From Bacteroidota bacterium (GTDB lineage: Bacteria > Bacteroidota > Bacteroidia > Bacteroidales > Tannerellaceae), in contig JAEYVY010000015.1 of the NCBI GenBank assembly GCA_023429375.1, positions 1 to 64,000 of the forward strand: 64,000 nt of DNA, given 5' to 3'. The notes below the pieces were generated by a model, which was not told the DNA's origin, did not search any database, and saw only the letters and a program-made list of their open reading frames with translations. The position numbers and the translations under genes were made by a program. Positions 1 through 7,671 of the stretch are shown one piece after another (position 1 is the stretch's first letter; every line of letters begins with the position of its first letter).

Positions 1-85
1 CAGTACAAGATACGTCCAGTTTGATGAAATCTGCTTCAATATCCCAGCTGTCTCCTTTTTCTGTTATGATTCTAAATGTATTCAT
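1..85 (-). CDS. Partial CDS, N-terminal 28 residues of an unrecognised protein
   Basis: An open frame starts with ATG at position 85, reads leftward off the window edge and has no stop in 28 codons. It begins MNTFRIITEK and continues into GDSWDIEADFIKLDVSCT. A purine-rich AAGGAT lies directly before the start. The fragment is too short to assign a family. It lies inside the mobile element that ends at tRNA-Gln, and is probably a cargo or element gene. Whether it is a real gene depends on sequence left of the window. Confidence 0.4.
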   Translation of the reverse strand, partial: MNTFRIITEKGDSWDIEADFIKLDVSCT

Positions 86-406
86 ATCCTTATGGTTTTT
101 AAACTCTGCATTATTGCATTGCTCCCCTTGTCGCATCGAAGTGTAGAACCCTATATTTTAATTGTGGCAAATTCGCCATAATTAGAATATCAGTTCGCAA
201 GGGGTATATATCGTTGCTCGCTTCGCTGAAGGTCATCGCAAATATTGACTATCCTAAACTCACTATTGAGGTTTGATAGCTCGCTGTTTTTCAAGCTCCC
301 GACGGCCGCTGATCGGTAAATTCATAGCTACCTCGTGTTGTTATCCATCCATCAGGATCGCTATCGGCACACCAAAATGTCAAAGATCTTATCGAGTACA
401 GAATAA
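86..406. other. Gene-free stretch of the mobile element
   Basis: I see no supported gene here. A short leftward frame at about 262-324 (starting MNLPISGRRE) and a rightward 76-residue frame across 273-503 both lack family resemblance, and the second overlaps the HTH gene. The stretch may hold a decayed gene or untranslated sequence of the element. Confidence 0.4.
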
Positions 407-679
407 TCAGCCATTAATCAATTGTGTGATTGAACTTTCCTTTACAAATGTTCGCCCACCAACTCTTACCATTTTCAAAACACCTTTTTCTTCTAGGTTA
501 TAAAGCGTCCTTTCAGAAACTCCAAGTGCTTTGGCAGCTTCTTTAAGAGAGACATTTCTCTCTTCAAACCTCTTTCGAAGAGGTGAAAACTGCTCTTCCA
601 TGGCTTTATTGACTGCTTCATTAATCAGATTTTTAAACTCTGATAATGTCATGGTGATTAGTATAGTTTCTGTGCTCAT
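407..679 (-). CDS. Small excisionase-type helix-turn-helix protein
   Basis: A protein of about 90 residues starting MSTETILITM. The C-terminal half carries a MerR/excisionase-like HTH (SLKEAAKALGVSERTLYNLEEKGVL, split here only for description) followed by a basic wing (VRVGGRTFVKES), the usual form of HTH_17 proteins. The N-terminal half (EFKNLINEAVNKAMEEQFSPL) looks helical. I chose the ATG at 679, not the one at 697, because it overlaps the stop of the upstream 66-residue gene as ATGA, a coupling arrangement. It is transcribed away from the repressor at 1060. A role as excisionase or early regulator is inferred from position and fold. Confidence 0.7.
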   Translation of the reverse strand: MSTETILITMTLSEFKNLINEAVNKAMEEQFSPLRKRFEERNVSLKEAAKALGVSERTLYNLEEKGVLKMVRVGGRTFVKESSITQLING

Positions 680-876
680 ATTACGTATTTGTGCCACCTT
701 AATGGCATTTCAAATTCATATTCATATTCAGGCTCCTCTTCCATCCCTTCCATCCATTCTTGAATAGCCTGTATAGCTTCTTCTTTTGTGTCGACATTAT
801 ATAGCCTACACACTTCATCTTCAGACATTGCCTGAACCTCTCTTAATTCTTCTTGTAGATCGTATAATGTTTCCAT
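676..876 (-). CDS. Small acidic hypothetical protein of the mobile element
   Basis: A 66-residue acidic protein starting METLYDLQEE, with a run of Glu/Tyr residues near the C-terminus. I do not recognise the family. It is the first leftward gene from the operator region at 964-1048 and ends in an ATGA overlap with the HTH gene, so the two are probably cotranscribed and translationally coupled. In phage-like switches this position belongs to early lytic or excision genes, so it is presumably repressed by the protein encoded at 1060. Confidence 0.6.
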   Translation of the reverse strand: METLYDLQEELREVQAMSEDEVCRLYNVDTKEEAIQAIQEWMEGMEEEPEYEYEFEMPLRWHKYVI

Positions 877-963
877 AATTGTATTTTAATGCGTTTATAC
901 TATTGCTTTATTTACTTAGCAATGCTACATTTGCTATTGCATAAATGATACGGTACAAATATA

Positions 964-1048
964 CTAACTGTTAGCATATATACACTAACTGTTAGCAACT
1001 ATTTTTAGCGTATTATGTTTTTTTAACACACGTAAAACTAACTGTTAG
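964..1048. promoter_or_regulatory. Three identical 11-bp palindromic operators between divergent genes
   Basis: The perfect palindrome CTAACTGTTAG occurs at 964-974, 985-995 and 1038-1048, between the leftward small genes and the rightward S24 repressor gene. The first two copies are 21 bp apart (two helical turns), and the third is 53 bp further on, just before the repressor start. This is the layout of a lambda-type operator cluster and most likely binds the adjacent repressor. The binding is inferred; the repeats are seen directly. Confidence 0.8.
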
Positions 1049-1059
1049 TATTTGGTAAA

Positions 1060-1716
1060 ATGGAAGGCTGGGAAAGAATTAAGTATATTATTGAGAATGA
1101 GGGGCATAATATGAACTCATTTAGTAAAGCTATTGGCCTTTCTAATAATGTTACTATTACAAGAATTATTAATGAAAAGAGATCGCCATCCGCAACCACA
1201 TGTCGTGCGATTGTTAATAAGTTCCCTCGCTACAATTACAACTGGCTATTAACCGGTGACGGCGAGATGCTGAACAATGTTGAACCTGTTAAATTTAAAC
1301 ACAAAGGTGTACCTTATTATGAGGATATACCTTCGACCGGATCTATTATGAGCGTATATAATGACGTCAAAGAAGTGCCTACATTCTATATTGATTATGA
1401 ACACTTCAACGACTGTACTGTTTATCTGCAACATGTAGGTGATTCCATGTCCCCTAAATACTGTGCAGGTGAGATTTTAGCACTTAAACAAATAAACAAC
1501 TTGGATATAATACTATGGGGAGAGGCATATATGGTAGTTACTAATTCGAATGCGAATGACCTTCGCACGATAAAATTACTCTATCCTCATTCAGATAATT
1601 CTAAGATTGTTCTTCGAGCCGTCAACCCTGATTATAAGGGAGACACAGTAATAAACAAAGAGGATATATTGGGATTATACATCGTCAAAGGGAAGATAAC
1701 AAGGAATCAGTTATGA
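1060..1716 (+). CDS. CI/LexA-like repressor, HTH plus S24 peptidase
   Basis: A 218-residue protein. Residues 5-65 form a phage-type HTH (SFSKAIGLSNN, then a recognition-helix region) ending in the NWLLTGDGEM motif common in phage repressors. Residues 85-215 are an S24 peptidase domain with the nucleophile Ser129 in GDSMSP and the general base Lys172 in RTIKLL. This Ser-Lys dyad normally allows RecA-stimulated self-cleavage; I do not see a clear Ala-Gly cleavage pair in the linker. It sits directly downstream of three palindromes that it probably binds, and overlaps the next gene as ATGA. It is likely the master repressor of the element. Confidence 0.85.
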   Translation: MEGWERIKYIIENEGHNMNSFSKAIGLSNNVTITRIINEKRSPSATTCRAIVNKFPRYNYNWLLTGDGEMLNNVEPVKFKHKGVPYYEDIPSTGSIMSVYNDVKEVPTFYIDYEHFNDCTVYLQHVGDSMSPKYCAGEILALKQINNLDIILWGEAYMVVTNSNANDLRTIKLLYPHSDNSKIVLRAVNPDYKGDTVINKEDILGLYIVKGKITRNQL

Positions 1717-2132
1717 TAGTCATAAGTTTCAAAAAATCGCCATCAAAGAATTACAAGGAGGCGCTTAGTCTACTTCTTGAATTTGATAAATCCGTTCAGG
1801 ATGAAATTTCCTTTGCAGAAATATCAGTAAAGGAGATCTTTGAGAAGTGGGACACGTTCAATAAGTTATTTTGGACCACGGTTGATTGGAAAGGTATGAC
1901 CTTGACTTACGATAAGATGACCTATCATTCACATACCGATAAGACACGTATTTTTTACGCGCTTCAAAATTCGAGATGGAAATGGCTGTCTTTTGTTGAA
2001 AGTAGAATTCAGAATATCGATCAGGTTTATATGAAAAAAATAGACCTAAAGAATATCTCTACCGAATCGATGACTGAAGATGAAATAAATGATTTTTTAG
2101 ATAAAATGAATGATTACAAATGGCGGGATTAG
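1713..2132 (+). CDS. Hypothetical protein coupled to the repressor
   Basis: A 139-residue protein starting MIVISFKKSP. I do not recognise the family, and no signal peptide or membrane segment is visible. It has several aromatic residues (KLFWTTVDWKG, SRWKWLSF) and an acidic C-terminus. Its start overlaps the repressor stop as ATGA, so it is probably translated together with the repressor and may act with it or as an accessory lysogeny factor. The function is not known to me. Its end overlaps the proposed integrase start by 13 bp. Confidence 0.65.
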   Translation: MIVISFKKSPSKNYKEALSLLLEFDKSVQDEISFAEISVKEIFEKWDTFNKLFWTTVDWKGMTLTYDKMTYHSHTDKTRIFYALQNSRWKWLSFVESRIQNIDQVYMKKIDLKNISTESMTEDEINDFLDKMNDYKWRD

Positions 2133-3399
2133 AACCTAGGTTCCTACTAAAAAACCAAACGGGAAATCTGAATCTTTAATTTACTTGATTATTAGGTGGA
2201 ATAACGAAACACTCAAACTGTCAACAGGTGAAAAATTAAGCCCTGAATTATGGGATAGCACAATGCAACGGCCCATATCCGGGCGTTTATTGAGAAAATA
2301 TCCAGATATTATAGCAAAAAAAGCGTCTATTATATCTATACGATTGGACGAGATATCATTGTTTACGGAAAACCTTATATTAGATCAAAAACGAGACAAT
2401 GAAATATCTTTACAGATCCTGAAAGATAATATCCTTTCTTATTTGGGAAGAAAGAAGGAAAACACAAAGCAAATCTTCTTTTTAGATTACTTTGAGGATC
2501 TGATTAATAGGATGAAAGAAGAATCATACCTTACCGATGATGGCACAATATACGCTAAAAATACGATCAAATCTTATGATTCAAATTTGAATGTTCTTAG
2601 GATTTTTGAAGAAGAACATTATCAAATTACGTTTGATCGTTTGAACATGGAGTTTTATTGGGATCTCATTTCCTTTTGTAACAAGAGGGATTTGAGAACA
2701 AATACTATCGGAGGGCTCATAAAACGAATAAAGGCAGTCGGGCATAACGCCTACAAAGAAGGTGTATGTGAAAACGATATTCTTCAAATAGAAGACTTCA
2801 AAGCAATTAAGGAAAAAGTATATAATATTTACTTGACCGAAGAGGAACTTAAGAGAATATACGACCTAGAACTATCCGGCACGTTAGCTGTGTACAGGGA
2901 TGTTTTTTTGATAGGATGCTACACTGCCCAGAGATATAGTGACTACAGCAGAATCCTCCCACAATACATTAAAACTACATCAGGGAATAATAAAGTAATA
3001 GATATGGTCCAATTAAAGACCAAAACAAGGGTATTAATCCCATTTATATATCCGGAATTAGATATTATCCTCAAAAAATACAACTACAAAGTTCCGAAAA
3101 CAACTGAACAGCCTTTTAATAGGGAATTAAAAACGATAGGCAGGTTAGCGAATATAGATAGCGAGATTTCAATTTCAGAAAATATTGGAGGTAGAGTTAT
3201 TGAAAGAGTAGTAAAGAAATATGACATTATAACTTCTCACACAGCAAGACGGACAGGAGCAACGAATTTGTTTTTAAGAGGATATTCCTCTATGCAGATC
3301 ATGAAAGTAACTGGTCATACTACAGAGGTAAGTTTTTTAAAGTATATAAAAGTTTCACTGGAAGAAAACGTTGACGAAATGGTTAAGAAAAGCAATTAA
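2120..3399 (+). CDS. int: Tyrosine recombinase (integrase), N-terminus joined by an apparent -1 frameshift
   Basis: Phage-integrase family protein of the Bacteroides type: arm-binding N-terminus, SAM-like core-binding region, catalytic domain. Counting from the in-frame TTG at 2185, the catalytic residues are Arg250 (AQRYSD), Lys280 (LKTKT), His352-x-x-Arg355 (HTARR), His378 (GHTT) and Tyr387 (FLKYIK), so it looks active. That TTG start would truncate the arm-binding domain. The family's usual beginning is seen if translation starts at ATG 2120 (MAGLEPRFLLKN) and shifts -1 at A AAA AAC (2149-2155) into PNGKSESLIY and onward, giving about 426 residues. The shift may be programmed, a real one-base deletion in the A run, or a sequencing error. 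The adjacent tRNA-Gln is the likely integration site. Confidence 0.8.
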
Positions 3400-3484
3400 A
3401 GCTCCATTTCATCCCCCAAAACATCCCCCTACTCTGAAAGGGGCTTATTACTCATTGATTGTCAACAACTTTTTTTACAGGTTG

Positions 3485-3555
3485 TTGTTCTACTAGGGCT
3501 CGAACCTAGAATTTCAGGACCAGAATCTGACGTGTTACCATTACACCATAGAACA
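3485..3555 (-). tRNA. tRNA-Gln (anticodon CTG)
   Basis: On the minus strand the sequence folds as a tRNA: acceptor TGTTCTA/TAGAACA, D-arm GTGT/ACAC, anticodon loop TTCTGGT (anticodon CTG), four-base variable loop, T-arm CTAGG TTCGAGC CCTAG, discriminator A. CCA is not encoded. One A·C mismatch sits at the loop end of the anticodon stem. The 3' end faces the integrase, marking it as the likely attachment site of the element to the left. Confidence 0.9.
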
Positions 3556-3582
3556 ATGTGAATACCCTTAGCTATTCGGGTG

Positions 3583-3590
3583 CAAAGATA
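3583..3590 (-). promoter_or_regulatory. -7 box of the tRNA-Gln promoter
   Basis: The minus strand reads TATCTTTG, a perfect Bacteroidota -7 element (TAnnTTTG), 28 bp before the mature tRNA. A TTTG at 3608-3611 is a possible -33 element with a somewhat short spacer (17 bp). Confidence 0.6.
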
Positions 3591-3645
3591 TTGTTTTTTT
3601 ATGTTTTCAAAAAAAAATCAATCAAAAAAAAACAGCAATTTCACC

Positions 3646-4575
3646 CTACTTCACCCCTTTCACCTGCATCGGTAAACGGAAAAAATAATGTGTGGCAGTA
3701 ATAAACAAGGTCTTCATGTCGGCCCCTCCAAAACACACATTCGATGTCCATCGTGAATCGATAGGAATATGCTCAATCTGCTCACCGTCGGGATTAAAAA
3801 TAGTCAATCCGTTGCCGGTTAGATAGATATTCCCTTTTTCATCTATCGTCATGCCATCCGATCCCAGCGAAGTAAACAATCTCTTATTAGTCAACGAACC
3901 ATCTGCCTCAACGGTATAGGCATAGGTTTTATTTGCCTTTATATCGGCAATATACAAGGTCTTCCCATCAGGAGTTCCTACAAGGCCATTGGGCTTCTCC
4001 AAATCATCAATAATCTTTTTCAATGTTTTTGTTTTTGGATTGAAGAGATAGACATGTTCACCGTCTTGTTGAATTTCGGGGTCTCTCGTCCAGTAATCTC
4101 GTTTATACATCGGGTCGGTAAAATAGATTAACCCTGAAGGTTGAACCCAAACATCGTTGGGACCGTTCAGCAATTTCCCGTCATAATCGGTTACCAATAT
4201 TTCATAATTACCATCCTTTGTAAACCGCCAGAGTTGATTATCCATGTCTGAACAGGCAACCATACGGTCATCCATGTCAAAATAAAGACCGTTAGCCCTG
4301 CCCGAATTGGTTGTGAAGGTGGTTAACTCGTTTGTAATAGACCACTTCATAATACGGTTATTAGGTAGGTCAGTAAAATAAACATTTCCTTCACGATCTA
4401 CTGCCGGTCCCTCAGTAAAGGTATACCCCTCTGACAACAATTCCGGTTTGGCTCCCGGCACAATTAATTCAGATGATTGTTGGGCACAAACATTTGCCAT
4501 CAAAAACATCAATAAAAAAAGCATAGTTGGTTTGCTCATAATCATTATGGATTGGATTAAAACGTGGTTATTCAC
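3646..4575 (-). CDS. Exported SMP-30/gluconolactonase-like beta-propeller protein
   Basis: About 309 residues or slightly fewer. The true start is probably Met11 or Met13 (MSKPTMLFLLMFLMANVCAQ), which gives a clean signal peptide; the ATG at 4575 would add a polar leader. The mature part is an SMP-30/LRE propeller with the motifs SEGYTFTEGPAVD, LLNGPNDVWV and KPNGLVG, which carry the usual metal-binding Glu, Asn and Asp positions. Family members hydrolyse sugar lactones or related esters in the periplasm; the substrate here is unknown. It is divergent from the Tat aldo/keto reductase at 4671, and an oxidoreductase plus lactonase pair would fit sugar oxidation. Confidence 0.85.
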   Translation of the reverse strand: MNNHVLIQSIMIMSKPTMLFLLMFLMANVCAQQSSELIVPGAKPELLSEGYTFTEGPAVDREGNVYFTDLPNNRIMKWSITNELTTFTTNSGRANGLYFDMDDRMVACSDMDNQLWRFTKDGNYEILVTDYDGKLLNGPNDVWVQPSGLIYFTDPMYKRDYWTRDPEIQQDGEHVYLFNPKTKTLKKIIDDLEKPNGLVGTPDGKTLYIADIKANKTYAYTVEADGSLTNKRLFTSLGSDGMTIDEKGNIYLTGNGLTIFNPDGEQIEHIPIDSRWTSNVCFGGADMKTLFITATHYFFRLPMQVKGVK

Positions 4576-4670
4576 GATAAAGATATCTTTTTCTTCTTAT
4601 TGATTGTTATATAACAAAGAGATTTTCGAAATAAAATAACTATATTACAACCTGTTAATCTCAAATCATT

Positions 4671-5567
4671 ATGAACTCGATAGATAGACGTAAATTTATT
4701 AAGACCGGTATTATTGGCGTTGCCGGCTTGACCATTTCAGGACAACATGCCTTTGCAGCTTTAGAGACATCGGCTGAAAACAAGACCATCCCACAAGTAG
4801 CCCTCGGAAATACCGGCATATACATATCACAGGTAGGTCTTGGAACAGGGACATCCGGTTATAATCATTCATCCAATCAGACCCGCATGGGAACTGAGAA
4901 GTTCACTAAATTAGCCCGTTATGCTTATGATAACGGACTTCGGTATTTTGACCTGGCAGACTCGTACGGCTCGCATACCTTTATGGCCGATGCATTAAAA
5001 CACATGGACAGGGAAAAGGTCCGTATATTAACCAAAATATGGACTCATCCGAATGGTTCGGATAAGATAGTTCCTGTCGATCAAACATTAGATCGCTGCA
5101 GAAAAGAAATAGGCACAGACTATATCGACATCGTTTTGATGCACTGTCTGATGGAATCTAAATGGACCGAAAGCCGCTCCTATTACATGGAAGAGCTTTC
5201 AAAAGCCAAACAAGCAGGCATCGTAAAAGCAGTCGGCGTATCCTGTCACGATTGGAATGCGATGGTTGAAGCGGTAGACAGTCCTTGGGTTGACGTAATC
5301 CTTGCCCGCATCAATCCATTCCAAGTGCTGATGGACAATACACCCGAAGCCGTAAATGAACTTTTAGGTAAAGCGAAAAAGAACGGAAAAGGTGTTATCG
5401 GCATGAAAATATTCGGAGAAGGGAAGCGTGTTAGCGATCAAGACAGAGAAGAATCACTAAATTTCGCCATTAAGCAAGCAAATATCCATTGTATGACGAT
5501 TGGCCTTGAGTCTGAATCTCAAATAGATGACTTAAAGTCAAGAATAATCAGGCTAAATAAGGCGTAA
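4671..5567 (+). CDS. Tat-exported aldo/keto reductase
   Basis: 298 residues. The N-terminus has a twin-arginine signal (DRRKFIK, then a hydrophobic stretch ending near AFA). The rest is an AKR barrel: the GLRYFDLADSYG segment holds the catalytic Asp and Tyr, TKIW the Lys and LMHC the His, so the AKR tetrad is present. It probably reduces or oxidises a sugar or carbonyl with NAD(P) bound before export. The C-terminal cofactor region (GVIGMKIFGEG, MTIGLESESQI) is intact. It is divergent from the SMP-30 gene. The substrate cannot be told from sequence. Confidence 0.87.
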   Translation: MNSIDRRKFIKTGIIGVAGLTISGQHAFAALETSAENKTIPQVALGNTGIYISQVGLGTGTSGYNHSSNQTRMGTEKFTKLARYAYDNGLRYFDLADSYGSHTFMADALKHMDREKVRILTKIWTHPNGSDKIVPVDQTLDRCRKEIGTDYIDIVLMHCLMESKWTESRSYYMEELSKAKQAGIVKAVGVSCHDWNAMVEAVDSPWVDVILARINPFQVLMDNTPEAVNELLGKAKKNGKGVIGMKIFGEGKRVSDQDREESLNFAIKQANIHCMTIGLESESQIDDLKSRIIRLNKA

Positions 5568-5595
5568 AAAAACGAAAAAAAGTTGGCCGGGACTA

Positions 5596-5626
5596 TTGCA
5601 AAATCCAAAGAATCCACCTATCTTTG
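5596..5626 (+). promoter_or_regulatory. tRNA-Asp promoter
   Basis: TTG at 5596-5598, a 20-bp gap and TATCTTTG at 5619-5626 match the Bacteroidota -33/-7 promoter. It lies 35 bp before the tRNA. Confidence 0.75.
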
Positions 5627-5661
5627 CATCGCAATTCAGAGGAATAGCGATAAATAAAAAT

Positions 5662-5735
5662 GGTGTGGTAGTTCAGCTGGTTAGAATACCTGCCTGTCAC
5701 GCAGGGGGTCGCGGGTTCGAGTCCCGTCCATACCG
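5662..5735 (+). tRNA. tRNA-Asp (anticodon GTC)
   Basis: Complete cloverleaf: acceptor GGTGTGG/CCATACC with one G·T pair, D-loop AGCTGGTTAGA, anticodon loop CTGTCAC, T-loop TTCGAGT, discriminator G, CCA not encoded. Confidence 0.97.
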
Positions 5736-5775
5736 CTCTAAAGCCTGTCAATCGATTGATTGACAGGCTTTAGAG
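5736..5775 (+). terminator. Long perfect hairpin directly after tRNA-Asp
   Basis: Two 18-bp arms (5736-5753 and 5758-5775) pair perfectly around a GATT loop and begin immediately after the discriminator base. There is no strong T-tract, so this may act as a processing/termination signal rather than a classic intrinsic terminator. Confidence 0.7.
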
Positions 5776-5885
5776 CTTCATGATTCTAACTCTTTAATGG
5801 TAGAAAACGAGATCATAGTAAAAAAATTATAACATCATAAAAAACAGAGGATAGAATTCATGTCTTGTTATACATGAAAGCCAAC

Positions 5886-5927
5886 AAAAAAGGCCTCAGC
5901 ATGCACAACGTGGACGTACATACTGAG
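5886..5927 (-). terminator. Intrinsic terminator of the flavin reductase-like gene
   Basis: On the minus strand a 12-bp stem (CTCAGTATGTAC with GTGCATGCTGAG, two G·T pairs, nine-base loop) is followed by GCC and TTTTTT. It lies 15 bp past the stop of the gene at 5942. Confidence 0.85.
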
Positions 5928-5941
5928 TTCTTCTTATGAAA

Positions 5942-6625
5942 TTACTTACGAACCCAAATATTCTTTATTTCTCCAAATACGAATTTGTGATAGTCTTTGG
6001 TTTCGTCATAAGCATCGACGATGAATTTACGCGCTTCTTCCGTACGGAAATCATCTGGCGTAACGCTTGTTATTTCAAACAAATCCAGTTCGATAATAAG
6101 TTTGGCTTCCTTGTATGTCATATTGCCAGAAGGAGTTTGTACAGCGGTTAATGACGTAGATGTCATTTTCTCTTTGTTATCTCTGCCGGACGACTTGCCG
6201 AAGTTCATAAATTCTTCCTTATACTCCTCATCGAAAAAAGTCATTGTATACTTATTTTCTTGACGAATCAGTTCGAGTGTATAACGATTTGAACGAAGAA
6301 GTGAAAATACAACCTGTTTGTTAAACAAAACACCCCAACCTCCCCAACTGGCAACCATTGAATTGTAATGTGAGGGAGTTCCAGCCGTTAGTACTGAGTA
6401 GTCTTTATTTATAAGGGTAAAAATATCTTCCTGTATATCTTTCGCCTCGATAGGTTGGAACAAATCTTCGAACGTAGCTGCTTTAATTTGCTCATTGGTC
6501 AGTTTGACCACTGTTGTTTCATTTTCATTTTGCACGGTATCCGTCTTAGGTGTACTATTGCAGCCTGTCAGAATAAAAGTTGCAACACAAAGGACCATTA
6601 AAACAATTCTTTTCATAAACTTCAT
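5942..6625 (-). CDS. Flavin reductase-like lipoprotein
   Basis: 227 residues. The signal peptide ends in a lipobox (ILTGCNS), so the protein is a lipoprotein. Residues about 65-190 resemble the flavin reductase-like/FMN-binding split-barrel family: the segment TAGTPSHYNSMVASWGG, then LFNKQVVFSLLRSNRY, is typical of bacterial flavin reductase proteins that bind FMN. It is the last gene of a leftward group with the nucleoside hydrolase and ADP-ribosylglycohydrolase (24-bp and 11-bp gaps) and ends at a terminator. An exported member is unusual, because FMN would have to be available outside the cytoplasm. The electron donor and acceptor are unknown. Confidence 0.8.
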   Translation of the reverse strand: MKFMKRIVLMVLCVATFILTGCNSTPKTDTVQNENETTVVKLTNEQIKAATFEDLFQPIEAKDIQEDIFTLINKDYSVLTAGTPSHYNSMVASWGGWGVLFNKQVVFSLLRSNRYTLELIRQENKYTMTFFDEEYKEEFMNFGKSSGRDNKEKMTSTSLTAVQTPSGNMTYKEAKLIIELDLFEITSVTPDDFRTEEARKFIVDAYDETKDYHKFVFGEIKNIWVRK

Positions 6626-6649
6626 ATTATACTTATTGTTAGGATTGAT

Positions 6650-7660
6650 TTATTTCACAACTGGCTGATGCATCATATAACTCTCTATTAAGTTTGCCAT
6701 TTCTTGTGCCGGTACTTTTTCTATTAACTTGATATGCTTTCCAGCTTTGTCAGGTATCCAGCCGTTCTTACCTTCATCATCTAAAATAATGAATTGTCCA
6801 CGTTCTGCATTATAGTAAGGCTCATAGCCTTTGATAGCTACCAAAACGGCCGTCTGATCCCAACTCATACGTCCATCGTTATCGCCTTCAGCAAAACATA
6901 ATTCGTAGGCTTCCTTTACCGGACTGTTTTCTACCTCCATTTGCACCAACCTCTTACCTGTGAGTATACTATTTCCTATCTCCCATCCGCTAAAGATGAT
7001 CTCAGTAGGCCAATTTTCCATTACATATTTAGATGCAGACGCATCACAATAGACATTGAACTCCTTCCCTTCAGGGAAAAAACCTGCCATAGAAACTAAA
7101 CGGCACACCTTCAGACGCACCAAATCAACGCCCGACAGATCGCTATATTCGTCTGCCTCAGAAAGAAGTAAATCTTTCAGATTGGTAAAAAAACCGATTG
7201 TACAGATAACAACACTCGAGTCAGGTTGTTGGCTTAACTGTTTTCTATAGACCTTAACCGCATCCGGAGCATCTGATGTTTTCGATGTACGGTGTGGATA
7301 TTTTGCTGGCAATGCTTCTGTCCATTTCCCTTTATGCCAGGTGGTTAAATTTACTCCTCCCTCACTTTTGGGCGCACCAACTTCAATTTCCGGACGATTA
7401 AAATAGGTATTCAATACCTCCATACAAGGTATTACATCTTCGTGATGGTTGGACGAAAGTGTTGCTAGAATCGTTACCTGCCCGCTATCAGCCAACGCAT
7501 GCATCAAGGTCATTGCACCTACATCGTCGTAGTCCGGTCCTAAGTCTGTATCCAATATCAAACTGACCGGTTTATATTCGTCTTGGGCAGTGCCTGTTTT
7601 TTTTTCGTTACAGGATATTAGCAACATAAGTAATCCAAACAGGAATAGTCTATTTTTCAT
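6650..7660 (-). CDS. Nucleoside hydrolase (IUNH family) lipoprotein
   Basis: 336 residues. A lipobox LLISC puts the lipid on Cys17. The metal/ribose motif is DTDLGPDYDDVGAM (residues 37-50), a variant of the family's DTDxGxDD with two inserted residues. Later segments CTIGFFTNL and SWDQTAVL match the family's C-terminal active-site strands. It probably cleaves nucleosides to base and ribose outside the cytoplasm. It lies 11 bp downstream of an ADP-ribosylglycohydrolase lipoprotein, suggesting that the two take apart ADP-ribose-containing or nucleoside substrates in sequence. The substrate is inferred. Confidence 0.88.
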   Translation of the reverse strand: MKNRLFLFGLLMLLISCNEKKTGTAQDEYKPVSLILDTDLGPDYDDVGAMTLMHALADSGQVTILATLSSNHHEDVIPCMEVLNTYFNRPEIEVGAPKSEGGVNLTTWHKGKWTEALPAKYPHRTSKTSDAPDAVKVYRKQLSQQPDSSVVICTIGFFTNLKDLLLSEADEYSDLSGVDLVRLKVCRLVSMAGFFPEGKEFNVYCDASASKYVMENWPTEIIFSGWEIGNSILTGKRLVQMEVENSPVKEAYELCFAEGDNDGRMSWDQTAVLVAIKGYEPYYNAERGQFIILDDEGKNGWIPDKAGKHIKLIEKVPAQEMANLIESYMMHQPVVK

Positions 7661-7671
7661 GGTTTCCTCTT

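Noticed and set aside
273..503. A 76-residue rightward frame in the mobile element
   Set aside because: It overlaps the HTH gene on the other strand, has no recognisable domain and poor composition for a protein.
2132..2143. The 12-bp palindrome GAACCTAGGTTC before the slippery heptamer, as a frameshift stimulator
   Set aside because: It has no loop and lies upstream of the slip site, while stimulatory structures are normally downstream. It shares eight bases with the tRNA-Gln T-arm, but this is too short to claim an attachment site.
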